This document shows positions 25,769-34,317 of a DNA stretch of 64,000 bases, in pieces. Below the pieces are notes generated by a model. It saw only the letters and a list, made by a program, of their open reading frames with translations, ran no database searches and was not told the DNA's origin. The position numbers and the translations under genes are program-made. The stretch comes from Bradyrhizobium lablabi. GTDB lineage: Bacteria > Pseudomonadota > Alphaproteobacteria > Rhizobiales > Xanthobacteraceae. Location: positions 1 to 64,000 of the forward strand of contig NZ_JAFCJK010000017.1 of the NCBI RefSeq assembly GCF_018131005.1. The letters are read 5' to 3'. Within the stretch, counting starts at the first letter, position 1. Every line of letters starts with the position of its first letter.

Positions 25769-25907
25769 AACGCTTGTCGATATATTTTAAGGGAGGTCAA
25801 CCTTGCGGCACGCCCGGCAACACTTTCGCCTCCAGCGATGGCGAATTGCGATGCGGGATCGGTTGCTCGCTGGCGTCCGATGGCTGCGTTTGAGCGTCCC
25901 GATCAAT

Positions 25908-26070
25908 CTAGTAGCCCTCGAGGTCGGCATGGTGGCCGTTGCACACCACAAGCAGCAGTCCCATCGCGGACAGGGCCGAGACCGACGCCGCGATCGACGC
26001 GACGGCGCTTACGACGAAGGCCGCCTCGAACCGCCGGATCGATTGCGGCTCAGTCGAATCGCCGCTTCAT
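25908..26070 (-). pseudogene. small membrane protein with a one-base frameshift at codon 6-7
   Basis: A strong AGGAGG stands 5 bases before the ATG at 26068-26070. The frame reads MKRRFD and stops. With one base removed it continues EPQSIRRFEAAFVVSAVASI, then ALSAMGLLLVVCNGHH, to TAG at 25908-25910: a basic N-terminus, one membrane helix and a short His-containing end, 53-54 residues in all. The preserved ribosome site and coherent downstream protein argue for a recent lesion or a sequence error. Confidence 0.5.
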
Positions 26071-26177
26071 GGAGTCCTCCTATTGACGCGGAGGCGGCAG
26101 CACGTTCCCGCGGCTTCAGGAATCCCGCATGGAATACGACGGAAATCCCTGGGCCAACGTGCGTTCGGCTCGTTCGA

Positions 26178-27161
26178 TCATGGCTTCAGAACAGCGGCGC
26201 CGAGGACCTTGCCGTCGCGCAGGCGCGACAGGGCCTCGTTGGCCTGGTCAAGCGGGAAAACGGTGACGTGAGTCCGGATACCGACCTTAGCCGCGGCCTC
26301 CAGGAAGTCGACGCCGTCCTGGCGGGTGAGGTTGGCGACCGAGACGATCTGCCGTTCGCCCCAGAGAATGCTGTAGGGAAAGCTCGGAATGTCCGACATG
26401 TGAATGCCGGCGCAGACCACGCGCCCGCCCTTGCACACCGCGCGCAATGCGAGCGGCACAAGCGGGCCGGCGGGCGCGTAGATGATTGCGGCATCGAGCT
26501 CGACCGGTGGCCGGTCTTCCGAGGACCCCGCCCAGCATGCGCCGAGCGACCGCGCCAAATGCTGTGCCTCGGTATCGCCCGCGCGCGTGAAGGCGTAGAC
26601 GGCCCGTCCTTGCGCGCGGGCGACCTGTGCGACGATGTGTCCGGCCGCGCCAAAGCCGTAGATGCCGAGGTTCTTGCCGTCGCCCGCCATCACCAGGGAG
26701 CGCCAGCCAATCAGGCCGGCGCACATCAGGGGAGCAAGTTCCGCATCGCCCCCTTGCTCGCCGATTGGAAAACAATAGCGCGCGTCCGCGACCAGATGGC
26801 TCGCGAAACCGCCATCCCGCGTATAGCCGGTGAATTGCGGGTGATCGCAGAGATTCTCCCTGTCGGCGCGACAGTAAGCACAGTGCCCGCAAGTCGACCC
26901 GAGCCAGGGCACGCCGACGCGCATGCCGAGGTGAGAACGATCGAGGCCGTCGCCCACTGCGTCGATCCGGCCAATGACTTCATGCCCTGGAACGATCGGG
27001 TACGCAATGTTTGGCAGCTCTCCGTCGACGACATGCAAGTCTGTGCGACAAATGCCGCAGGCACTGACCTTGACACGCACCTCGCCGGGACCGGGAACAG
27101 GATCCGGTCTTTCCACACGTTGCAGCGGCGCGCCGCGGGCAGGCAGGGTCATCGCATACAT
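26178..27161 (-). CDS. zinc-dependent alcohol dehydrogenase (MDR family)
   Basis: 327 residues from MYAMTLPARGAPLQRVERPD; longer starts would overlap the FixK box. Catalytic zinc site: CGICRTDLHVVDG near 37-49 and GHE near residue 60. Structural zinc: four Cys in CGHCAYCRADRENLC near 90-104. Rossmann fold with GIYGFGAAGH near 165-174. The closest style is the bacterial AdhP/AdhA ethanol-active group. It should interconvert aldehyde and alcohol with NAD(P)(H), giving a fermentative electron sink. A perfect FixK box lies 53 bases upstream (centre), supporting low-oxygen induction. Confidence 0.93.
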   Translation of the reverse strand: MYAMTLPARGAPLQRVERPDPVPGPGEVRVKVSACGICRTDLHVVDGELPNIAYPIVPGHEVIGRIDAVGDGLDRSHLGMRVGVPWLGSTCGHCAYCRADRENLCDHPQFTGYTRDGGFASHLVADARYCFPIGEQGGDAELAPLMCAGLIGWRSLVMAGDGKNLGIYGFGAAGHIVAQVARAQGRAVYAFTRAGDTEAQHLARSLGACWAGSSEDRPPVELDAAIIYAPAGPLVPLALRAVCKGGRVVCAGIHMSDIPSFPYSILWGERQIVSVANLTRQDGVDFLEAAAKVGIRTHVTVFPLDQANEALSRLRDGKVLGAAVLKP

Positions 27162-27207
27162 GACGGAACTCGCTCGTGATCTCTGCACCATGTCACATGG
27201 GGCCGCT

Positions 27208-27221
27208 TTGATCTCGGTCAA
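27208..27221. promoter_or_regulatory. perfect FNR/FixK-type box between divergent adh and CBS genes
   Basis: TTGATCTCGGTCAA is a full TTGAT-N4-GTCAA dyad. Its centre is 53 bases from the adh start (27161) and 88 bases from the CBS start (27303), so it best fits adh but could also act on the CBS-acyltransferase operon. Confidence 0.75.
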
Positions 27222-27302
27222 CGCCGATCTGTTTGCGTTGCCTATGCTCGGGCGACCAATGCGTTGCGGATCAGAGTGCAGCGCGCCCCGAAGGGATCAG
27301 CC

Positions 27303-27779
27303 ATGTACGAATTTCTCCAGGAAAGCGTCGAGAACAACATGACGAGTTCGGTACGGAGCGTCGCTCCCGAAACCACGGTAGGTGACCTGTACCGGCTGTT
27401 CGCGAGGGACAATTATGATGCATATCCGGTGGTGCGCGACGAGATCGTGGTCGGCTTCGTCACCAAACTCGACGCCTTGAAGGTCTTCGCCTTCACGCCA
27501 AAGGAAATATTGCCGCATTATGACGATCGCATGGGAACGACGGTCGATGAGATCATGTCGTCCGACGTGATCGCGGTCGAGCCGGACACAAATCTGCAGC
27601 GAGTTCTGGAGCTGATGGTCGCACATCGCCTGAAGAGCCTGCCCGTGATTGACAAGTATCACCATCTGATCGGTATTATCGCTCGCGAGGACGTCATGCG
27701 GGCTCTGGCGCGCTGCACGAAGCGGCAGGCGCCTCCGCTCGTTCCTTGCGAGACCGTGCAATGTCTACGTTTGGCCTAG
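27303..27779 (+). CDS. CBS-domain-pair protein
   Basis: 158 residues from MYEFLQESVENNMTSSVRSV. CBS1 is at about 10-65 (TVGDLYRLFARDNYDAYPVV, then IVVGFVTKLDALK) and CBS2 about 85-145 (IMSSDVIAVEPDTNLQRVLE, LIGIIAREDVMRALAR). It lacks the W-rich linker of the other two CBS genes. Its last 19 bases overlap the start of the next gene, so the two are translated from one message. It may sense adenylate charge for the ligase-acetyltransferase that follows; this is inference from coupling. Confidence 0.9.
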   Translation: MYEFLQESVENNMTSSVRSVAPETTVGDLYRLFARDNYDAYPVVRDEIVVGFVTKLDALKVFAFTPKEILPHYDDRMGTTVDEIMSSDVIAVEPDTNLQRVLELMVAHRLKSLPVIDKYHHLIGIIAREDVMRALARCTKRQAPPLVPCETVQCLRLA

Positions 27780-30514
27780 AGCGGGTATTTGCGCCTCGGA
27801 GCATAGCAGTCGTTGGCGGCAGCTCACGTCCGTCGTCCCTGGGCGCGGCGGTGCTCAGGAACATCAAGGCTTGCGGCTTCGTGGGCGGGATCGCCGTCGT
27901 CAGTCCGCGGCACGCCATGGTCGATGGCGAGGCGACCTTTCCCGATCTCAAGTCGGTCCCGTTCGTTCCCGATCTTATTGTCGTCACCGCGCCGCCGGCC
28001 GCCATTCCCGGCATCATGGTCGAGGCCGGAGCGGCTGGCGTCGCCGGCGCCGCGATTCTGTCAGCCGGCCTCGGCCATGGCGCGGGCTCGCTGGCCGAGA
28101 CCGTGGAGCGGACGGCGCGCGAGCATCGCATGCGCCTGATCGGGCCCAACTGCCTCGGCGTGATGATGCCGCACGCGAAGCTCAATGCGAGTTTTGCCGC
28201 GCATCGTCCGTCCGAGGGACATCTCGCGTTGATATCGCAATCGGGTGCCGTCGCGGCGGCGATGGTCGGCTGGGCGGCCGAGCGGCGGTTGGGCTTTTCC
28301 GGCATCGTGTCGATCGGTGACCAGCTCGATGTCGATGTCGCGGACCTGCTCGACTATTTCGCGCTCGACGAGCACTCCAATGCGATCCTGCTCTACCTCG
28401 AAGCCGTCAAGGACGCGCGCAAGTTCATGTCGGCGGCGCGCGCAGCGGCACGGCTGAAGCCGGTCATCGTCGTCAAGTCGGGGCGGATGGCGCAGGGTGC
28501 GATAGCGGCTGCGACCCACACCGGCGCGCTGGCCGGCTCGGATTCGGTCTATGACGCGGCCTTTCGCCGCGCCGGCATGTTGCGCGTGTTCGATCTGCGC
28601 GCACTGTTCGATTGCGCCGAACTGCTCGGCCGCGGCTTTGTCCCGCGCGGCAACCGGCTGGCTTTCCTGACCAATGGCGGCGGGCTCGGCATCCTCGCCA
28701 CCGATCGGCTTGCTGAACTGGGCGGCGTTCCCGCGACCTTGACGCCGGCGACGGTCGCTCAGCTCGACAAGGTCCTGCCGCGGGGCTGGTCGCGCACCAA
28801 TCCCGTCGATATCTCCGGCGATGCCGATGCCGCCCGTTACGTGTCCGCGCTCGACGCGCTGATGGAGGACGCAAACAGCGATGCCGTCCTTGTCATGAAT
28901 GTGGAGACTGCGGTGGCCCCGACCGGAGGTATCGCGGACGCGGTGGCGCAATGCGTCCGGGACCGCAGAGCAAAGCGGAGTGCTGTCGCCGCGCTGGTGC
29001 TTGCGGCGTGGGCCGGCGCCGATGAGCGTACCGGGCGAACCTTTGAAGTCGCGCGCATTCCGCATTTCCCGACGGAGGACGATGCGGTGCGAGCTTTCAT
29101 GTATCTGGTGAGATATCGAGACGCCTCCACAGCGCTCGCCGCAACTCCGCCAGGCATCGCATCGGTGTTCACGCCCGAGACCGCGGCGGCGCGGCACGTG
29201 GTCGCGAACGCATTATCTGAGGCTCGGGAATGGCTTGATCCGGTCGAGATCGTCGCGCTGTTCGAGGCTTACGATATTCCGCTTGTTCCGACCGTTGCGG
29301 CGCGCGACGCCGAGGATGCCGCAGACAAGGCCGCGCCGTTCCTGGCTGAGGGGCATGCGGTCGCCGTCAAAGTATTCTCGCGCGACATCAGGCACAAATC
29401 GGACGTCGGCGGTGTCATTCTCGGCTTGCGGACGCGCGAAGGCATCGCCGAGGCCGCCAGGACCGTGCTGGCGCGCGCTCGAACCGCGCGCCCCGATGCC
29501 AGCCTGCAAGGCGTGACGATTCAGCCGATGATCGTGCGGCGGGCGCCGCGCGAACTGATCCTCGGCATCGCCGACGATCCGACCTTCGGTCTGGTGATCA
29601 TGTTCGGCCGCGGCGGCACCGCGGTTGAGGTCATCAACGACAAGGCGTTGGCGTTGCCGCCGCTCGACATGAATCTGGCCCGTGACCTTGTAGGGCGAAC
29701 GAGAGTCGCGCGATTGCTCGGCGCTTATCGCGACGTACCCGCCGTGCCGGCCGACGTCGTGCCGCTTACACTGGTCAAGCTGGCGCAGATGGCGGCGGAC
29801 ATTCCTGAAATTGCCGAGCTCGACATCAATCCGCTGCTTGCGGACGAGAGCGGCGTTGTCGCGCTCGACGCGCGCGTGGCGATCCGCAAGCCGACGCGGC
29901 TGTTCGCCGGTCAGACCCGGCTTGCCGTGAGGCCCTATCCGTCGCAATGGGAGGGCGAGCTTGCCTTGAGGGATGGCTCGCGGGTGTTGGTGCGGCCCAT
30001 GCGGCCGGAAGATGAGCCCGCGGTTCACCGGTTCCTCAAGCGCGTGACCGCCGAGGATCTCAGGCTCCGCTTCTTTCACGCGATGAAGGAGTTCTCACAT
30101 GCTTTCATCGCACGCCTCACTCAGCTCGACTATGCGCGCGCGATGGCCTTTGCGGCACTCGATCCGAAGACGGGCGAGATGATGGGTGCGGTCCGGCTTC
30201 ATTCGGACTCTCTCTACGAAAACGCCGAGTACGCCATCCTGCTGCAATCCGGTCTCAAGGGGAAGGGGCTCGGGTGGGCATTGATGCAGCTCCTGATCCA
30301 CTATGCCCGGTCGGAAGGGCTGAAGCGCCTGAACGGTCAGGTGCTGGCCGAGAACACCACGATGCTGGACATGTGCCGCGAGCTCGGTTTCACCGTCGCC
30401 ATGGATCCGACCGATCGCAGCGTCGTCGACGTCGTGTTGGATCTCGGTCTGCCCGTTGTTGACGCCATTGGCGCGGACATCCTGATCCGGCCAGAGCGAG
30501 GTCAAAGCGCGTGA
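27761..30514 (+). CDS. NDP-forming acyl-CoA synthetase / GNAT acetyltransferase fusion (Pat-like)
   Basis: 917 residues from MSTFGLERVFAPRSIAVVGG. Order: CoA-binding Rossmann domain about 1-140; succinyl-CoA-ligase-like domains about 150-460 (ALISQSGAVAAAMVGW; VVKSGRMAQGAIAAATHTGA); ATP-grasp about 480-700 (VAVKVFSRDIRHKSDVGGVI); C-terminal GNAT about 740-900 (RVLVRPMRPEDEPAVHRFLK, with a GKGLGWALM acetyl-CoA loop). This is the Pat/YfiQ layout, a protein lysine acetyltransferase that classically turns off acetyl-CoA synthetase. Whether the ligase half is active cannot be judged by eye. It is coupled to a CBS gene and lies in the FixK module. Confidence 0.92.
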   Translation: MSTFGLERVFAPRSIAVVGGSSRPSSLGAAVLRNIKACGFVGGIAVVSPRHAMVDGEATFPDLKSVPFVPDLIVVTAPPAAIPGIMVEAGAAGVAGAAILSAGLGHGAGSLAETVERTAREHRMRLIGPNCLGVMMPHAKLNASFAAHRPSEGHLALISQSGAVAAAMVGWAAERRLGFSGIVSIGDQLDVDVADLLDYFALDEHSNAILLYLEAVKDARKFMSAARAAARLKPVIVVKSGRMAQGAIAAATHTGALAGSDSVYDAAFRRAGMLRVFDLRALFDCAELLGRGFVPRGNRLAFLTNGGGLGILATDRLAELGGVPATLTPATVAQLDKVLPRGWSRTNPVDISGDADAARYVSALDALMEDANSDAVLVMNVETAVAPTGGIADAVAQCVRDRRAKRSAVAALVLAAWAGADERTGRTFEVARIPHFPTEDDAVRAFMYLVRYRDASTALAATPPGIASVFTPETAAARHVVANALSEAREWLDPVEIVALFEAYDIPLVPTVAARDAEDAADKAAPFLAEGHAVAVKVFSRDIRHKSDVGGVILGLRTREGIAEAARTVLARARTARPDASLQGVTIQPMIVRRAPRELILGIADDPTFGLVIMFGRGGTAVEVINDKALALPPLDMNLARDLVGRTRVARLLGAYRDVPAVPADVVPLTLVKLAQMAADIPEIAELDINPLLADESGVVALDARVAIRKPTRLFAGQTRLAVRPYPSQWEGELALRDGSRVLVRPMRPEDEPAVHRFLKRVTAEDLRLRFFHAMKEFSHAFIARLTQLDYARAMAFAALDPKTGEMMGAVRLHSDSLYENAEYAILLQSGLKGKGLGWALMQLLIHYARSEGLKRLNGQVLAENTTMLDMCRELGFTVAMDPTDRSVVDVVLDLGLPVVDAIGADILIRPERGQSA

Positions 30515-30614
30515 TGGCGACGACGCGGTAGGCAGCGCGGTTCATCGAAATCTCCTGATCGGCCTGGCCCGGCTGTCCGAGGCCTGATGCCGCCCAGGCC
30601 ACCCCGCTATTCCG

Positions 30615-30628
30615 TTGATGTGGGTCAA
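30615..30628. promoter_or_regulatory. perfect FNR/FixK-type box before the Mla operon
   Basis: TTGATGTGGGTCAA is a full TTGAT-N4-GTCAA dyad. Its centre is 92 bases before the TTG start at 30714, further than the 53-72 usual here, allowing a longer leader. Confidence 0.7.
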
Positions 30629-30713
30629 AAACAGCCGGTGCGAGCGGGTTACGTTGGGCCAAAGCATCCGCCGCCGGCCGCCCTAAAGTGCGCTGCGAAC
30701 GTGGAGTGGTTCC

Positions 30714-31835
30714 TTGATCAACGCGCCGACATTGACGGCAGATGCGGACGATCCGCGCGCATTCAACGCACGCGGCGCCTGGAATGTCGCCAATGTCGAG
30801 GTCCTGGAGCGCCTGTGCGCGCAGGCCGCGCGCGCCGACATCAGGTCCATCGATCTGCGCTCCGTAACTGCCCTCGACACGGCGGGCGCCTGGCTGCTGG
30901 AAAGGCTCGCCCGCGGCAGCGCCAAACAATCGGTGAGGGCTGTCCTTACCGGCGTCGATGGTCCCTACGGCGATCTGATGGAGGAGGTGGAGCGGCTGAA
31001 CCGCGCAGCTCTCCCCGAGAGGAAATCCGTCAATCCTGTCCTGCAGAAGCTCGACCAACTCGGTCGTGGCAGCAAGCGGCTCGCTTCCGATTCCGCGGCA
31101 TTCCTTCATATGCTCGGCGCCTTCAGCTTTGCTCTGCTCGGCGTCCTCAGGCACCCGCGGTCGTTTCGGCTGACATCGACCGTCTACCAGCTCGGCCGGG
31201 TCGGCTGGCAGGCTGTGCCGATCATGGCGCTGATCACGTTCCTGATCGGCGCCATCATCGCCCAGCAGGGCATCTTCCATTTTCAGCGTTTCGGTGCGGA
31301 ATCCTATGTCGTCGACATGGTCGGCATTCTCGTGTTGCGCGAGATCGGCGTGCTGATCGTGGCCATCATGGTGGCTGGACGGTCTGGCAGCGCGTACACG
31401 GCCGAAATCGGCGCGATGAAGATGCGCGAGGAGATCGACGCTCTGAGTACCATGGGGCTCGACCCCGTCGCGGTCCTCATCCTGCCCCGCATCCTCGCGC
31501 TTGTTGTGGCGCTACCGATCCTCGCCTTTCTCGGGTCGCTCGCGGCACTCTATGGCGGCGGGCTCGTCGCCTGGCTCTATGGCGGCATGAGCCCCGCGAT
31601 CTTCATCGCACGGCTTCATGATGCAGTGTCGGTCACGCATTTCGAGGTCGGCATCATCAAGGCGCCGTTCATGGCGATCGTGATCGGGCTCGTTGCGGCT
31701 GCGGAGGGCTTGAGCGTCAAGGGCAGCGCGGAATCGCTCGGGCAGCAGACCACCTCGTCGGTGGTGAAGTCGATCTTCCTTGTGATCGTGCTCGATGGGC
31801 TCTTTGCCGTGTTTTTCGCCTCGATCGGAATGTAG
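30714..31835 (+). CDS. mlaE: MlaE-type ABC permease with N-terminal STAS domain
   Basis: 373 residues from a TTG start (GGAG 7 bases upstream). Residues about 15-105 are a STAS-like domain (IRSIDLRSVTALDTAGAWLL). Residues 120-373 are the MlaE/YrbE permease with 5-6 helices and the conserved cytoplasmic loop EIGAMKMREEIDALSTMG and the IKAPFMAIVIGLVAAAEG segment. MlaE family permeases move phospholipid between inner and outer membranes. It starts a three-gene operon with the ATPase (2-base gap) and the MCE protein. Confidence 0.93.
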   Translation: MINAPTLTADADDPRAFNARGAWNVANVEVLERLCAQAARADIRSIDLRSVTALDTAGAWLLERLARGSAKQSVRAVLTGVDGPYGDLMEEVERLNRAALPERKSVNPVLQKLDQLGRGSKRLASDSAAFLHMLGAFSFALLGVLRHPRSFRLTSTVYQLGRVGWQAVPIMALITFLIGAIIAQQGIFHFQRFGAESYVVDMVGILVLREIGVLIVAIMVAGRSGSAYTAEIGAMKMREEIDALSTMGLDPVAVLILPRILALVVALPILAFLGSLAALYGGGLVAWLYGGMSPAIFIARLHDAVSVTHFEVGIIKAPFMAIVIGLVAAAEGLSVKGSAESLGQQTTSSVVKSIFLVIVLDGLFAVFFASIGM

Positions 31836-31837
31836 CC

Positions 31838-32575
31838 ATGACCGATGCTCCAGCGATTCAGGTCCGCGACCTCGTGGTCGGCTTTGGCAAGAAGACGATC
31901 CTCGATCACCTTGATCTCGACGTGAAGGATGGGGAGATACTCGGTCTCGTTGGCGCGTCCGGCGGCGGGAAGTCGGTACTGATGCGGACGCTGGTTGGAC
32001 TGCTGCCGAAGCGCAGCGGGCAGATCGAGTTTGCCGCCAATGGCGCAAGTGACCGCCGCTGGGGCATCCTGTTCCAGCAGGGTGCACTGTTCTCGGCCCT
32101 GACGGCGCGCCAGAACATCCAGTTCCCACTGCGCGAGAATGCGCGCCTTTCGCCGCAATTGCTCGATGAGATCGCGGACGCGAAGCTCGAAATGGTCGGG
32201 CTTGCTCGCGAGGATGGGGACAAGTTTCCATCCGAGCTCTCAGGCGGCATGACCAAGCGCGTTGCACTCGCGCGGGCGCTGGCGCTGGATCCGGCTCTGC
32301 TATTCCTGGACGAGCCGACATCTGGCCTCGATCCGATCGCCGCAGGCGAGTTCGATGCGCTGATCCGGACGCTGCACCGGACGCTCGGCTTCACCGTGTT
32401 CATGGTGACGCATGACCTGAACAGCCTGCAGGCCGTATGCGATCGGGTCGCTGCGCTCGCCGACGGTAGGATCGCGGCGGTCGGGCCGCTGTCGTCCGTG
32501 CTCCGGTCCGATCATCCCTGGGTCAGAGCCTACTTTCATGGGGCCCGCGCCCAGATGCTGGGATTGGGTCGTTAG
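31838..32575 (+). CDS. mlaF: MlaF-type ABC ATPase
   Basis: 245 residues. Walker A GASGGGKS near residue 38, Q-loop ILFQQGALF, signature LSGGM near 137, Walker B LLFLDEPTSGLDP near 157-169, and H-switch THD near 194. All motifs are present, so it should hydrolyse ATP for the permease upstream. It is a little shorter than E. coli MlaF and of ordinary layout. Cytoplasmic. Confidence 0.95.
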   Translation: MTDAPAIQVRDLVVGFGKKTILDHLDLDVKDGEILGLVGASGGGKSVLMRTLVGLLPKRSGQIEFAANGASDRRWGILFQQGALFSALTARQNIQFPLRENARLSPQLLDEIADAKLEMVGLAREDGDKFPSELSGGMTKRVALARALALDPALLFLDEPTSGLDPIAAGEFDALIRTLHRTLGFTVFMVTHDLNSLQAVCDRVAALADGRIAAVGPLSSVLRSDHPWVRAYFHGARAQMLGLGR

Positions 32576-32588
32576 ACGAGGAAAACTC

Positions 32589-33698
32589 ATGGAAGTTCGC
32601 GCGCCCTACATCATTGTCGGTGCATTTGTGTTGTCGGCGATCGTCGCCGTCTTCGGCTTCGTCTACTGGCTGAACAATGTCGGGGGCATCGGCAAGCGGG
32701 AGACTTACCAGCTTGTCTTCGATGGTCCGGTGCCCGGGCTCTTGGTCGGCGCCGGGGTGCTCTTCAACGGTATCCGCGTGGGCGAGGTGACCTCGCTTGA
32801 ACTCGTCCCGGGCCGGCCGCGCGACGTCCGCGTCACGGTGGCGGTCGCTGAGCGAACCCCAGTCCATGCCGACACGCGTGTCGGCCTCGATTTCCAGGGC
32901 TTGACCGGCGTCCCGGTGGTTACGCTCGAGGGGGGCGACAATCCTGATGCGCCGGCTGCGCGCGGGCCGCTGGTGGCCGAGAAGGGAGCGGGGCAAAGCA
33001 TGACCCAGGCCGCCCGCGACGCGTTGCGCCGGGTGGATGCCGTCTTGTCCGAGAATGCAGCGCAGCTACACGACACGATCGGTAACCTCAGCACGTTTGC
33101 CGAAGGACTGGCGCGTAACACGCCGAAACTCGACGGTATCGTGTCGGGGCTGGAGCGCATGACGGGTGGCGGCACGCCGGCGCCGCGCAAGGTGGTCTAC
33201 GATCTTCATGCCGTCGACGGCTTCGAGTCGCAACGAGGTGCGACGCTGCCCGTGCCGTTGATCATGGCGGAGCCGAGTGCGATCACTCGTCTGCAGACCC
33301 AGCGCTTCCTGTTCACGCCGGACGAGGAACCGTCTGACTTCGTGGACGCACAATGGAGCGACAGCCTGCCGGCGCTGGTCCAGGCGCGACTGCTGCAGAG
33401 TTTCGAGAACTACGACATCAGGCGTGCGCCGCTGCGCGCCGACAGCGGCGTCGAGAGCGCGTCGCGCCTGCTCATCGACCTGCGCCGCTTCGAGATCGCG
33501 CTTGGAGCGCGGCCGCAGGCGGTCATTGCACTTTCGGTGCGGATCGTTGATGCCAACGGGAAGCTGAGGGCTGCACAACTGTTTCAGGAGTCGGAGACGA
33601 TCGATGCTCTCACACCCTCCAATGCGTCGGCTGCCTTCGATCGGGCCTTTGGCGCGCTCGCTCGTAAGCTCATCGCCTGGACAGCGCAGCCGGAATGA
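32589..33698 (+). CDS. mlaD: MCE (MlaD-type) substrate-binding protein fused to an ABC_trans_aux-like domain
   Basis: 369 residues from MEVRAPYIIVGAFVLSAIVA (GAGG about 8 bases upstream). One N-terminal helix (8-30) anchors it to the inner membrane. The MCE domain is at about 40-115 (YQLVFDGPVPGLLVGAGVLF, then GIRVGEVTSLELVPG, VGLDFQGLTGVPVVTLEGG). A helical linker follows (about 125-190). Residues about 195-365 look like the PqiC/ABC_trans_aux lipoprotein domain (RFLFTPDEEPSDFVDAQWSD, LLIDLRRFEIALG). In E. coli these are separate proteins. There is no lipobox, as the domain is tethered here by fusion. Confidence 0.88.
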   Translation: MEVRAPYIIVGAFVLSAIVAVFGFVYWLNNVGGIGKRETYQLVFDGPVPGLLVGAGVLFNGIRVGEVTSLELVPGRPRDVRVTVAVAERTPVHADTRVGLDFQGLTGVPVVTLEGGDNPDAPAARGPLVAEKGAGQSMTQAARDALRRVDAVLSENAAQLHDTIGNLSTFAEGLARNTPKLDGIVSGLERMTGGGTPAPRKVVYDLHAVDGFESQRGATLPVPLIMAEPSAITRLQTQRFLFTPDEEPSDFVDAQWSDSLPALVQARLLQSFENYDIRRAPLRADSGVESASRLLIDLRRFEIALGARPQAVIALSVRIVDANGKLRAAQLFQESETIDALTPSNASAAFDRAFGALARKLIAWTAQPE

Positions 33699-33708
33699 GG
33701 CTGCTATC

Positions 33709-34317
33709 CTAAAGTCCCGCGGCGATCGCGATCCGCATCAGCTCCGACATGCTGTGGACGCCGGTCTTGGCCATCAGGTTTGCGCGGTAAACCTCGACCG
33801 TGCGCGGGCTGATGCCCAGGTCGTGGGCGATCACCTTGTTGATCTTACCCGCAATTAGCCCTCGCAGGACGTCGCGCTCGCGTGGCGAGAGATCGGCGAG
33901 GCGGGCTTCCGCTTGGAGCCTGGCGGCGTCGTGGGCGGGCGTCGCCGGTTGCGGCTCCAGGGCGCCGCGGATCGCTCGCAGCAGCACGTCGTCATCGAAC
34001 GGCTTCTCGATGAAGTCGACGGCGCCTGCCTTCATCGCTTCCACCGCGAGCGCCACATCGCCATGACCCGTTATCAAAATGATCGGACAGGCGACGCCGT
34101 CGGCCTTGAGCTTGCGGACCAGTTCGAGGCCGCTCATGCCCGGCATGCGGATGTCTGATACGATACAGTCGACCGGACAGCTCGCGACATGATTGAGAAA
34201 CTCGGTCGCCGTCTCATAGGTCGCTACGGCGAAGCCGTTGACATCGAGGAGAAAGGCGAGCGAGTCCCGCATCGCGGGATCATCGTCGATCACAAGAATC
34301 ATGCGCCGCACAGTCAT
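33709..34317 (-). CDS. fixJ: FixJ-type response regulator
   Basis: 202 residues, the usual FixJ length. The receiver domain 1-120 has the acidic pair DDD at 11-13, phospho-Asp D55 (SDIRMPG) and Lys105 (EKPF). The LuxR/FixJ HTH is at about 142-200 (LSPRERDVLRGLIAGKINKV, then IAHDLGISPRTVEVYRANLM). Its start overlaps the fixL stop by four bases (ATGA), so the pair is translationally coupled. On phosphorylation by FixL it should dimerise and activate fixK. It converges with mlaD (10-base gap). Confidence 0.93.
   Translation of the reverse strand: MTVRRMILVIDDDPAMRDSLAFLLDVNGFAVATYETATEFLNHVASCPVDCIVSDIRMPGMSGLELVRKLKADGVACPIILITGHGDVALAVEAMKAGAVDFIEKPFDDDVLLRAIRGALEPQPATPAHDAARLQAEARLADLSPRERDVLRGLIAGKINKVIAHDLGISPRTVEVYRANLMAKTGVHSMSELMRIAIAAGL

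Noticed and set aside
25803..27179. A 458-codon plus-strand open frame
   Set aside because: It lies antisense to the zinc alcohol dehydrogenase, whose catalytic and structural zinc motifs are intact; the plus frame has shadow composition and no domain.
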